NCBI GenBank assembly: GCA_029168955.1
Contig: JAPDOI010000370.1
Location: 620,001-684,000 of the forward strand
Length of the DNA: 64,000 nucleotides
Direction of reading: 5' to 3'
Source of the DNA: Aplectana chamaeleonis
Lineage: Eukaryota > Nematoda > Chromadorea > Rhabditida > Cosmocercidae
A program made the translations under genes and the position numbers. The first letter of the stretch is position 1. Every line of letters starts with the position of its first letter. Below the pieces are notes generated by a model that was given only the letters and a program-made list of their open reading frames with translations, had not been told where the DNA came from and ran no database searches. Below, piece after piece: positions 1-16,435 of the stretch.

Positions 1-170
1 GTAAAGTTGTTAATAAAACCTGTAAAACAAAATTTCTAGAGATTTCCTTCTCGACATAGGTGAGAGAGTCCAGAAGACACCCGCTGACGAAATTTGAGCC
101 AAATCGATTCAAAAATAACAAAGTTAGATCGGCGGAAGCTTAGCTGAAATTCGTGTTGTGCGCCTGTAAC
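1..170. repeat. Dispersed repeat copy 1
   Basis: From about position 38 the sequence matches 59,573-59,705 in the same orientation at roughly 75-80% by eye. Shared stretches include GAGATTTCCTTCT, GAGGGTCCAG, AATTGAGCCAAATC and AAGTTAGATC. The second copy leads into the degenerate 140-bp repeat block at 59,925, so this is probably the edge of the same element. No coding signal. Confidence 0.7.
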
Positions 171-300
171 GCGTCTCTCATTCTTCGTTCCTCGTTCCTC
201 GTTCCTGGCATCACGCACCCTTAGTAGTAGGCACTGCGATCAGTTGGGGAGGCAGGTAAGTTGGTATGTGGATAGGCTGATGAGTGGGTAGACAAAGAGT

Positions 301-588
301 ACTTACTGTTTAACATTGATTACTTTACTTCTTACTGCTTATCATATCAAGTGATATTATCAGCAGGTAGACCAAATCGCTAAAACACGTAGTAGGCTGT
401 ACTTTTTGATGGGAAGGGACGGGGAAGTGACTAACAAGTTTGTTACTTACTGTTTAACATAAACTACTTTACTTCTTACTGCTTATCATATCAAGTGATA
501 TTATCAGTTGGCAGATCAAATCGCTAAAACACGTTGTAGGCTGCACTTTTCGATGGGAAGGGACAGGGAAAGTGAATAACAAGTTTGT
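301..588. repeat. 144-bp tandem duplication
   Basis: Two head-to-tail copies (301-444 and 445-588) begin ACTTACTGTTTAACAT and end AACAAGTTTGTT, with few differences. They sit directly beside the 42-bp minisatellite, which may have grown from the edge of the second copy. Confidence 0.85.
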
Positions 589-594
589 TACTCT

Positions 595-3560
595 CTGATG
601 ACGTCATCAGGGTGTCATGCAAAGTACCCAGGGCATCTGATGACGTCATCAGGGTGTCATGCAAAGTACCCAGGGCATCTGATGACGTCATCAGGGTGTC
701 ACCAAAAGTACATAGGGCATCTGATGACGTCATCAGGATGTCATGTAAAGTACATAGTGTATCTGATGACGTCATCAGGGTGTCATGCAAAGTACAAAGG
801 GCATCTGATGACGTCATCAGGATGTCATGTAAAGTACATAGTGCATCTGATGACGTCATCAGGGTGTCATGCAAAGTACCCAGGGCATCTGATGACGTCA
901 TCAGGGTGTCATGTAAAGTACATAGTGTATCTGATGACGTCATCAGGGTGTCATGCGAAGTACAAAGGGCATCTGATGACGTCATCAGGATGTCATGTAA
1001 AGTACATAGTGCATCTGATGACGTCATCAGGGTGTCATGCAAAGTACCCAGGGCATCTGATGACGTCATCAGGGTGTCATGTAAAGTACATAGGGCATCT
1101 GATGACGTCATCAGGGTGTCACGTAAAGTACATAGGGCATCTGATGACGTCATCAGGGTGTCATGTAAAGTACATAGGGCATCTGATGACGTCATCAGTG
1201 TGTCATCTAAAGTACATAAGGCATCTGATGACGTCATCAGGGTGTCATGTAAAGTACATAGGGCATCTGATGACGTCATCACGGTGTCATGTAGAGTACA
1301 TAGGGCATCTGATGACGTCATCAGGGTGTCATGTAAAGTACATAGTGCATCTGATGACGTCATCAGGGTGTCATGCAAAGTACAAAGGGCATCTGATGAC
1401 GTCATCAGGATGTCATGTAAAGTACATAGTGCATCTGATGACGTCATCAGGGTGTCATGTAAAGTACCCAGGGCATCTGATGACGTGTTCAGGGTGTCAT
1501 GTAAAGTACATAGGGCATCTGATGACGTCATCAGGGTGTCATGCAAAGTACATAAGGCATCTGATGACGTCATCAGGGTGTCATGTAAAGTACATAGGGC
1601 ATCTGATGACGTCATCAGGGTGTCATGCAAAGTACAAAGGGCATCTGATGACGTCATCAGGATGTCATGTAAAGTACATAGTGCATCTGATGACGTCATC
1701 AGGGTGTCATGTAAAGTACCCAGGGCATCTGATGACGTGTTCAGGGTGTCATGTAAAGTACATAGGGCATCTGATGACGTCATCAGGGCGTCATGCAAAG
1801 TACATAAGGCATCTGATGACGTCATCAGGGTGTCATGTAAAGTACATAGGGCATCTGATGACGTCATCAGGATGTCATGTAAAGTACATAGGGCATCTGA
1901 TGACGTCATCAGGATGTCATGTAAAGTACATAGGGCATCTGATGACGTCATCAGGGTGTCATGCAAAGTACCCAGGGCATCTGATGACGTGATCAGGGGG
2001 TCATGCACAGGACCCAGGGCATATGATGACGTCATCAGGATGTCATGTAAAGTAAATAGGGCATCTGATGACGTCATCAGAGTGTCGTGTAAAGTACATA
2101 GGGCATCTGATGACGTCATCAGGGTGTCATGCGACGTCATCAGGGTGTCATGCAAAGTACCCAGGGCATCTGATGACGTCATCAGGGTGTCATGTAAAGT
2201 ACATAGGGCATCTGATGACGTCATCAGGGTGTCATATAAAGTACATAAGGCATCTGATGACGTCATCAGGATGTCATGTGAAGTAAATAGGGCATCTGAT
2301 GACGTCATCAGGGTGTCATGCAAAGTACATAAGGCATCTGATGACGTCATCAGGGTGTCATGTAAAGTACATAGGGCATCTGATGACGTCATCAGGGTGT
2401 CATGCAAAGTACCCAGGGCATCTGATGACGTCATCAGGGTGTCATGCACAGTACCCAGGGCATCTGATGACGTCATCAGGATGTCATGTAAAGTAAATAG
2501 GGCATCTGATGACGTCATCAGAGTGTCATGCAAAGTACATAGGGCATCTGATGACGTCATCAGGGTGTCATGTAAAGTACATAGGGCATCTGATGACGTC
2601 ATCAGGATGTCATGTAAAGTACATAGGGCATCTGATGACGTCATCAGGATGTCATGTAAAGTACATAGGGCATCTGATGACGTCATCAGGGTGTCATGTA
2701 AAGTACATAGGGCATCTGATGACGTCATCAGGGTGTCATGTAAAGTACATAGGGCATCTGATGACGTCATCAGGATGTCATGTAAAGTACATAGGGCATC
2801 TGAAGACGTAATCAGGGTGTCATGCAAAGTACATAAGGCATCTGATGACGTCATCAGGGTGTCATGCAAAGTACATCGTGCATCTGACGACGTCAACAGG
2901 GTGTCATCTAAAGTATAAAGGGCATCTGATGACGTCATCAGGGTGTTATGTAAAGTACATAGGGCATCTGATGACGTCATCAGGATGTCATGTAAAGTAC
3001 ATAGGGCATCTGATGACGTCATCAGGATGTCATGTAAAGTACATAGTGCATCTGATGACGTCATCAGGGTGTCATGCAAAGTACACAGGGCATCTGATGA
3101 CGTCATCAGGGTGTCATCTGAAGTACATAGGGCATCTGATGACGTCATCAGGGTGTCATGTAAAGTACATAGGGCATCTGATGAAGTCATCAGGATGTCA
3201 CGGAAAGTACATAGGGCATCTGATGACGTCATCACGACGTCGTGCCAAGGTTGTGCCAAGTGCATAAAGCATCTGATGACGTCATCAGGATGTCATGTAA
3301 AGTACATAGTGCATCTGATGACGTCATCAGGGTGTCATGCAAAGTACACAGGGCATCTGATGACGTCATCATGGTGTCATCTGAAGTACATAGGGCATCT
3401 GATGACGTCATCAGGGTGTCAGGTAAAGTACATAGGGCATCTGATGAAGTCATCAGGATGTCAAGGAAAGTACATAGGGCATCTGATGACGTCATCACGA
3501 CGTCGTGCCAAGGTTGTGCCAAGTGCATAAAGCATCTGGTGACGTCATTAGGTAGTCGCG
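595..3560. repeat. 42-bp CRE-palindrome minisatellite, about 70 units
   Basis: Each unit starts CTGATGACGTCATCAG, a perfect 16-bp palindrome containing the CREB/ATF octamer TGACGTCA, followed by a variable 26-bp part (GGTGTCATGYAAAGTAC plus CCAGGG, CATAGG, CATAGT or ACAAAGG). Higher-order copying is visible: a six-unit block repeats 252 bp apart, tagged by the variant GACGTGTTC at 1,482 and 1,734. The last six units plus an 11-bp insert repeat 263 bp apart (3,231 and 3,494). One unit is internally shortened near 2,130. Because 42 is divisible by three and the unit lacks stops in several frames, very long open frames of up to 913 codons appear on both strands; I regard these as artefacts. Confidence 0.97.
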
Positions 3561-3697
3561 GAAAGTGAGTAGCGCTTCATTTGTAGCGTGTGCAATAATT
3601 TCGTTGCTTACTGATTATTATAGCAATCCATGCTATTTGAAATATATTGAAGATTTTTTTCAGAGATATTACTTCGTAATATCAATAAAAAGTGAAC

Positions 3698-4317
3698 GAC
3701 TCTATCAAAAAGGGGTCTTCCAAGCGAAAGAGGTTTGTTTGGCGTCAGAAACGTTCCAACAAAAAGGGAACAATAGGTAAGTTGAATGAGGAGAGTCTAC
3801 AAAAAATGAACAATATTTTCTGAGACTGATTTTCCTGGCCGATACTTCTTAACAGCGAAAACAAACCGTTGCGGTGTTCTACACGGAAGCACTCTGTGGT
3901 TCCAAAAATAATCTTGATTATGCGAGAACAGCTTAAATGTATGTGCATGTAAACCGAATACTTACCATCAGAATAGAAGATGATGTCGAAAAGACTTAGA
4001 GAGACGGTTATGTCTAGCTTTAAGGAGAAGCGAAACGATAAAATAGAAATACAGCATTAAGCAAGAGTAATCCCGTAGAATCTCTTGAAACAAATAGAAG
4101 CCCTTCTTCGGGAAAACACTAAACTCGTCCTCGTAAAATACCACAACGGTTTATTTTCGCTGTTAAGAAGTATCGGCCAGGAAAATCAGTCTCAGAAAAT
4201 ATTGTTCACTTTTTGTAGACTCTCCTCATTCAACTTACCTATTGTTCCCTTTTTGTTGGAACGTTTCTGACGCCAACCAAACCTCTTTTGCTTGGAAGAC
4301 CCCTTTTTGATAGAATC
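3698..4317. mobile_element. Foldback (long-TIR) element
   Basis: Inverted arms of about 185 bp (3,698-3,882 and 4,130-4,317) are more than 90% complementary by eye and flank a loop of about 250 bp. Both arms contain AAGTATCGGCCAGGAAAATC and AGACTCTCCTCATTCAACTT on opposite strands. No transposase is seen; a nonautonomous DNA element is likely. No target duplication could be fixed. Confidence 0.75.
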
Positions 4318-4435
4318 AAACATTAATTTTCACTTCCGCCATGTCAATAAATTTGTCTTACATACCTGTATATAACTGGTCCTTGATCTGTACGGTTGAT
4401 ATGAAGTAAAATATTCACAATTATTAGATATCTAG

Positions 4436-4625
4436 CTTCAGTTTTCGTACAATCGATTGATTGTGTCAACCGTATATGCTTTGTTTGCGAGGTAAGACAT
4501 GTGTGAGCTCGAAATGAAGAGCTCTCGATAGTGATTATAAATATGCCCTTAGCAACCGAACGAACCACTTTGAACGAAGTTATGACAAAGCGGCGCTTTG
4601 CGGCGGAAAAAAAGCGCCGAAAACG
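4436..4625. repeat. Diverged copy of part of the 20-27 kb palindrome arm
   Basis: The block containing ATCGATTGATTGTGT, AAGACATG, GAGCTCTCGAT, AATATGCCCTT and AGTTATGAC lines up with 25,852-26,010 and, inverted, with 22,465-22,620, at roughly 65-70%. It ends in GGCGCTTTGCGGC where the arm copies have a GCGACTTTTGCGGC palindrome. This shows the palindrome arm belongs to a dispersed family. Confidence 0.65.
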
Positions 4626-5003
4626 AGTCGCGGGCGGTATTGTATGTACATCTGTTGGAAAAAAAGGAATTTCTCGAAGAATATGGAACTACACATTGCT
4701 CAAACTGGACCAAAAATACATGTAATTTAGACGAGATAGGGTGCTTGTGTTTCAATCCTTTCATTCTAACTAGCTGTAGAAATTTACTGCTGGTAGTGAT
4801 GTCAGCTTATTGCTAGGGCAATTCTATTCGAGCATTCTCCAAACTCCACATCTTTTCACAGTGTCGACACTGCGCACATCTGCTGTCGACACCGGGATCG
4901 GTCCGAAATAATATGTCATCAACCCGAGACTTCCAGCTGTAATAGGGTTAGAGTCGGGCTAGAAGAAACATCAACTTCACACTCGATTTCGGAAAAATCT
5001 CCT

Positions 5004-5632
5004 GAAGGCAGTGTTCACGATAAATTGTTGATGCTCAGCTTCTTACAGATTATTATAGCTCAAGAGCGTACTGTGACAGCAGCGTCAGGAAGGACTGCAG
5101 AAAGTGACGAGAAGGCACTTTTTTCCGCCTTAGCAGGACCTCCTGTGTGACGTCATATTTTTGAGAATGTAGCCTTCATTTCCATGCTACTCACAGTTTT
5201 CTGTATCACTATCATAAAAGTGGTGCGGTTTTTAGTGTGACATCTTCGTTTTCAAGCCTGAGTTTTTCGAAGAACAACTGCTTCGCATCCATGATTGTGA
5301 TAATACGACTGCGTACGACGCGTGGAAATAAAGGAAGATATTGACCGATGTGAAGGAATGAAGTGTTTCCATGTGATAACGTGATTCACCTTATCCACTG
5401 CCACTTATCGAAGAAATTCACTTTGCTGACCGGCTGTTTACGTGTTCAAGGTTCTTCAAAAAAGATCAGTTTGGGGGCGGGGTGTTCCAATGGGTTCACT
5501 GGCCCACGCGATTTTCGCCCACTTCCCGATGGTTTTTGGTGATTCTCTCTTCACAGTTTTCATCGGTAGGTCCCAAAGCTCAAGTTTCTGCGAGAAAACT
5601 AGAGTTTTTCTATCGTGAACACGGCCTTTAAT
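5004..5632. mobile_element. TTTAAAGGCAGTG-type palindromic element (diverged)
   Basis: The left end is AAGGCAGTGTTCACGATA and the right end TATCGTGAACACGGCCTTTAA, the same TIR as the complete copies at 55,230 and 58,435. The interior differs from those copies. There is no coding capacity, so it is a nonautonomous element. Confidence 0.65.
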
Positions 5633-5675
5633 AAGAGTGTGTATAGAACAGCTACGAGTACCTAGGCCGAGAAGT

Positions 5676-6170
5676 CAACATGGCAAACGAGTTGGCGAAC
5701 GAAATCGGTCGAGGAAGAAGAGCAGCCTAGGCAGCAATGGGCACAACTCGAGAGGTGACCAATGAGGTCCAGGATGTCAAGCTGCGGGCTCACCTCTTTG
5801 ACTCCACTGTGCTGCCAGATCTTTGATATGGTACCGAAACATGAGCTCACAATAAGGGAACCTCTGTCGCCAAAAGGACTGCACACAGGGCATTGGAGAG
5901 ATGTCTTCTGAATACGAATCGAAGGAGGCAGTGGAAGCAAGGGCAGAGCAGTCAGGAGCTTTGGAAGGAGTCTGGTATCCGAGACGCGTTGTCCCATATC
6001 GAGTCCGCGAAACACAGATGTGCAGGACACGTTGTACACCGAAACGACTATAGATGGAGCACCAGAATCACGTACTGGTACCCACGAGACGTTTAAAGAA
6101 CTCTTGGCCGCCCTGCAACGCGTTGGGCTGACACATTTAACAAGTCATTGAAACGAAGAGGTCTACCACA
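5676..6170 (+). pseudogene. Decayed 3' end of a LINE reverse-transcriptase ORF
   Basis: Reading through stops gives segments typical of the C-terminal part of nematode LINE RTs: an EIGRGRRAA start, LRAHLFDSTVLPDL, then AHRALERCLL, AKHRCAGHVVHR and a LGRPATRWAD-like end. At least two in-frame stops are visible (for example after GRGRRAA and after YWYPRDV). The RT catalytic core is absent, so this is a 5'-truncated dead copy. It is a different LINE family from the RTE copies further along, because the C-terminal sequences do not match. Confidence 0.75.
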
Positions 6171-6559
6171 TTAGATGACCGTTGCTATTTCCAGGAAATC
6201 CTGCAGCGAATGTGGTAAACATTGAGAAGACCACCGATGAAGATGGACCATCAAGGTATCAAGGAGGATAGAATTGTAGTTCTTCAGCAACACACCAAGC
6301 CGATACAGCTTTGATGAGGCTAATGATTCGGCGATTGTGCGTTTTCAGGAGTATGGTAGTCAAGAAGACGTCGAGTTCTTTTTTCGGGGCAATAAGTATC
6401 CTGTCGAAGTCTACATGAAATCTCCATCAGTGGCCAGCAGAGATCTTAAGAGCGTCATCTGCATCCGGAGCCAGCCATGAGTGGTCTGCAGAGTTGAAGT
6501 CGCGGTGCTGCTCTCATTTTTCTAACTATGCATGGGGATGCAATAGGCCATTGTTATAC
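6171..6559. other. No recognisable feature
   Basis: This follows the dead LINE and may include its 3' UTR. I see no ORF, repeat or RNA signal. Confidence 0.5.
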
Positions 6560-6900
6560 CAGAAGTTTGCGACCGCGACAGATGCGGTCATCTGTTACGA
6601 ATCGTGCCGGGACCAGGCCCAAACAGTAGAAAATGCTGTCGCAAGAACAGTTTGCAGCACCTGTCGCGGTCGCAGGCTCGAAAGGGGGTGTCATGCCCGA
6701 AACGTAGAAACCGTGCAGTAATCGGTCGCTGTCGCGGCTGTCCGTCGCAGTGCAGTGCACTGCGACGGGTGTCAGCGACAGCGACCCAGCCAAATCCGGC
6801 ATCGTGCCGGGCGTTTCTTGGCCCTGAGCGACAGCGACGGCTGGCGCTCAGCGACAGCGACGTAGCAGTGCTCTGCGACCGCGACAGGCTTGTCGTGGGG
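6560..6900. repeat. GC-rich patch of GCGACAGCGAC repeats and hairpins
   Basis: GCGACAGCGAC or its complement recurs many times. The segment around 6,724-6,784 can fold on a TGCAGTGCA centre with flanking GTCGCAGTGC / GCACTGCGAC and TCGCTGTCGC / GCGACAGCGA pairing. GC content is well above the neighbours. The same motif style appears in the small TIR element at 45,799. Overlapping short ORFs here are frame noise. Confidence 0.55.
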
Positions 6901-7010
6901 AATAACAATGATCATAACGATCACATTAGGCGACGGCAGCAACCGAAGGAACAACAGGAAGCAATGAAAGAAGAACGAACTGGGTTAGAATATGCCGTTA
7001 GCAGAAGCTG

Positions 7011-8460
7011 ATACCATGATTGAGACGACATAACAACGTTCGACGCAGCTCTACAGTTCAAAGATGATCCAGCTGGTCAACCCAATCTACTCAATATACA
7101 TGCGGAGATACTCGACAAGTATCTAACTCGACTTACTCTGAATGGAAAACCATGCAGGAATCTTTGATCGATTGGTTGAGTAAATGCATATTTGCACCGA
7201 ATGGTTACGATATCACATCAACTGAATCCAATGTTCGCGTTCCCATCAATTCGGAGAACAGGCGTAGCTCGACAAGCACTAGTTTACTACATTCCTATTC
7301 AAGTACGTATCCTCTTCTTCCGAGCCAGACCTACTCTGTTCCCTCGCGCGGTTGTGCGGAGCGAGGGTAGAGACAGCGAGAAATTGTAGGGAGAAGGAGA
7401 CGCAGCGTATGCACGCGACAAACGGAAATAAATCGCACTCGGGAACAGAGGATAGAGTCACCTTTCATCAAAATGTCACGTTCATCCTACATTTCAACAG
7501 AATAATGCGACTGAAGTCTTTATGCTGCTCTATGAGGTCAATATCGGAAGTTATCACCACCATGGATGTGCGGAAAAAATTTTTGAGAACAGAAAACAGA
7601 GAAAAATCTTACAGAAAACGAAAAATAATCAAAAGTCAATAATGAATGTTCAGCGTGCGCTATTTAAGATTTTTCACGGCATTTAACCCTTTTTATACAT
7701 TTTTAGGTGTGGGATGCTTACTTTGAACTTATTCCGAGCCCCTACAGTTGGCTAGAGTAGGAGGTATAGACGCCCAAGAAAAGCAGATCAAAAGTGCGGA
7801 TATGACAAATAATCATCTAACCTTCTTTTTCCCCGACAATAACTGCTCTATTACTCGATCAGAAGCTCAATAGGTATCTGCAAGGAGTACGAAGATTCAG
7901 TCGGAGCGCACTGGCCCTTCTCTAGTGAACATATTTTTGCTTCGATTCGGGGATAACTGCGGGTTTGAACACTACACTACTCCTCAGGACCCAAAAGTTA
8001 CACGCGCACACCGCGGCTGTGCCGTTCGAGTATAAATGACTTGACGCGCCGCACGTACCTCTGTAAGACTTTTGTCATCCGTCTCATAGCTTCACAATCA
8101 ATTTCCTTGCGCTTCATCTTATTTGTGTTCTATACCATCGTCCGTTGCAATGAATTAAAGCACGTACTCATGGTTTACGTGCATGGGATCGTTGGGACCC
8201 AACTTCATCCGCTCCACCAAAGCGGCTGCGCTAGAGTATTCTCAGTTCTGAACACGTGTAAAAAGTATTCATACTCAGATGACGCGCCACTGTGGGTATG
8301 AATAGCGGGCGTTAACAAAATTAATGGCCCATTATTCTAAAATACAATACAATATTAATGTAGTTTTCGCGCCATTTGACTGTATGGCCCACCTTCTCAG
8401 AGGTTCATCAACGCAATTTTGGGGTCTATATGCTATAACATACATACTATACATTGGCAT
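7011..8460. other. Unassigned DNA, no supported gene
   Basis: Only ORFs below 100 codons are present, in conflicting frames and without homology that I recognise. A TATAAA-like stretch lies near 8,032 but no transcript model follows it. Confidence 0.4.
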
Positions 8461-8670
8461 TCGACGATTGTTTTTCGAATGAATGAATAATTCAGAAATC
8501 GAATTTTAGGAATCTTCGAATGAATGAATATTTCGAATACGGATTTTTCAGAATTTCTGAATGAACGAATTTTTCGAATATTGCGTTTTTCGAAATTTCC
8601 GAATGAATGAATTTTTCGTATACGGACTTTCCAGAGTTTCCAAATGAATGAATTTTCGAATATTGTGTCA
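8461..8670. repeat. About 42-bp degenerate tandem repeat (GAATGAATGAA / TTTTTCGAATA)
   Basis: Units of the form CCGAATGAATGAATTTTTCG followed by an AATAYNG-TTTTTCAGAATTT segment recur about five times. The same unit forms a second array at 18,208-18,450. Minus-strand ORFs over it are repeat translations. Confidence 0.75.
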
Positions 8671-8977
8671 CGAACTCTGAGCAGTTCATGATGCGTCATA
8701 CTTCAGTCGTCTCCCACAGGGTGTTCGCTCCCATGTGTATCAGCCAGGCAATCTATATATCTCACATACCTATCTTGCCGTTGGCGCAATAAAAGGGAAC
8801 ACGAGAGTCGCTGGGGGAGAGTCAGAGTACAGGCAAGAATGATGAGCGGACCCGCCAAGAGAACAAGGTAAAGCAATAGGTACAAAGAAACATAACAAAC
8901 AAAGGTGAATTGGGCAAAAATAAATACAAAGAGCAAAATATGGAGCTCGGTTGATTCATGATGTTTGAATAAATAAA

Positions 8978-9128
<151 letters not shown>

Positions 9129-9374
9129 TGCGTTCGGAAATGATAGGGACACCCCTGAATACCACAGTCTTTATGTTTAAATTGCGTGCGGCGTTCGGTA
9201 ATGCTCATAAATGAATTCAGCAAGGTAAATAACCTATGTTCACTTGTTTCTATAACAATAGCATAAAAATGTAATATTTTATTTTAAATTATCACATTAT
9301 TCGTCGTTCGGAAATGATAGGGACACCATCAAAAAACAAAAATTATCAAACAAGGATCGACACATACATGAAAT

Positions 9375-10422
9375 CTAATATGATATCGCACCTCCAGAGT
9401 TCGAAATCAATTCAAAAATTCTATTCGGCATAGAAGTGATCAAATTGGATATCACATTTTTATCCAAATTTCTCCAGGCTTCGAGTACAGCGGCCTTTAG
9501 CTCGTATACGGTCCCATACTGCTTGTTATTCGCGTAAATCTGGCGCACAATTATGCCCCAGATATTCTCCATCGGGTTGCAGTCAGGACTACTCGCGGGC
9601 CATTCCATCACGCGAACTCGGTTTTGTTGAAGCCACGCCTTTGTGGATCTGGAGACATGGACCGCAGCGTTATCTTGCTGGAAAATGTAGCGTTGACGCC
9701 TGTTTCCAGTGAAGAACGGCAGAAGATGCGCACGCAATGTTTCTTGATACTCCTCCGAATCCATCCGAGATGAAGTGAAGGCGATTTCCAAAACACCTTC
9801 GCTGCAGATTGCTCCCCAACACATCAGCGAATCGCCTCCGAAATTTCTTCGACTAAATACCATCGGATTCTTGCGAAGATCTCTCCAGTAGCATCGAGCA
9901 CCGTCAGGTCCATCAAGGTTAAACTTCTTTTCGTCGGGGAAAATTACCTGGAACATGTCGCCTTTATCTTTTTTAATTTTATCGGGTTTTTCGAGAATCC
10001 CATACCTCTGACCAGTCTGTTGCCATGTTGTTCCTTGCAAACCGGAGTCCAGCTACTTTGTGGGCTTCTGAGAGTGATGGAGCCTTCTTCATCACTTGGC
10101 GGACGATGTTTTCGTCTGCGTTTACGACGCTCCAAACAGTAGTCTTCGACACATTGAGCGGCAACTGAGCCCTCACTTGGTTGAGAGACAGACTACTGTT
10201 TGAGCAGAGTCGGCTTATCCTCCGTGCATCCCTGCCGCTGACCTTTCTTGGGCGTCCAGGACTCTTCGCCAAGCCGTAGGAGTCTGGATCTCGTAGGAAC
10301 TGGCTGATGCAGTTGGGGGAATGTCCGAGCTGGGAGGCAATTAGACGTTGGCTCAGCCCGGCAGCGTTGAGGGCACGTATTTGGGCTTGTTCGGAAACAG
10401 TAAGCGATGTACCACGGCCCAT
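9375..10422 (-). CDS. Tc1/mariner transposase (DD34E), two exons
   Basis: This is the cut-and-paste transposase of its element. Two overlapping minus-strand frames join cleanly if 10,005-9,948 is removed as a 58-nt GT...AG intron (GTATGG ... TTCCAG). Exon 1 is 10,422-10,006 (139 codons) and exon 2 is 9,947-9,375 (190 codons plus stop), giving a 329-aa protein, close to the family's usual 340. I chose the ATG at 10,422 (MGRGTSLTV) because the helix-turn-helix domain starts right after it; an upstream in-frame ATG at 10,533 reads through the inner terminal repeat. Seen: N-terminal HTH, the GRPRK hinge, FPDEKKFNLDGPD (first Asp), QQDNAAVHVS (second Asp) and SPDCNPMENIWG (Glu) with 34 residues between the last two. 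The join restores DWSEVIFPDEKK. No stop or missing catalytic residue. Confidence 0.92.
9948..10005 (-). other. 58-nt spliceosomal intron in transposase
   Basis: On the minus strand the sequence GAG|GTATGG opens and TTCCAG|GTAATT closes the intron. Its length is not a multiple of three and it contains an in-frame TAA, so an unspliced reading looks like a frameshift. Length and A-richness fit nematode introns. Confidence 0.85.
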
Positions 10423-10717
10423 GATTGGAATAAAGATGTTGGGTGTCCTCGTGTTGCGTTCATATAGTGAACTTGTAACGGGAAATTTTGTTCGAAGTGA
10501 AAAATTCCATTTTTCGCAAGGTGTCCCTATCATTTCCGAACGGTGAAAATTTCTAAATGTAAAGGAATAATCTTATGAAATTAGGCACGGTTTCAAGGAA
10601 GTTGCGAACAGAGGTTTTTATCACGCTGAATTCATTGATGAACAGTATTCATCACCATTCCCAAAAATTTTTTGAAAATCTCATTTTTTAGAGGTGTCCC
10701 TATCATTTCCGAACGCA

Positions 10718-10720
<3 letters not shown>

Positions 10721-10784
<64 letters not shown>

Positions 10785-10800
10785 TAAATTTATTTATTTA
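10721..10800. repeat. (TA)n microsatellite, right of Tc1 element
   Basis: Continuation of the tract at 8,978-9,125, grading into TTTATTTATTTATA next to the RTE 3' end. Confidence 0.93.
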
Positions 10801-10818
10801 TATTTATATTTATATATA

Positions 10819-16435
<5,617 letters not shown>

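Noticed and set aside
524..3267. Very long open frames (up to 913 codons) across 0.5-3.5 kb on both strands
   Set aside because: They are translations of a 42-bp tandem repeat whose period is divisible by three and which lacks stops in several frames; no unique N- or C-terminal domain.
595..3560. CRISPR-like array
   Set aside because: Units are contiguous 42-bp repeats with no unique spacers, in a eukaryotic transposon-rich sequence.
4531..4816. Short frames with a Lys/Arg-rich stretch (RFAAEKKRRKRVAGG)
   Set aside because: Overlapping frames on both strands next to a dispersed repeat copy; nothing supports a gene.
6494..7011. Overlapping frames of 75-135 codons at 6.5-7.0 kb
   Set aside because: Open on both strands in GC-rich repeated GCGACAGCGAC sequence; no domain.
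9948..10005. Frameshift inactivating the Tc1 transposase
   Set aside because: Removing 58 nt with GT and AG borders restores the conserved motif exactly, so an intron explains it better.
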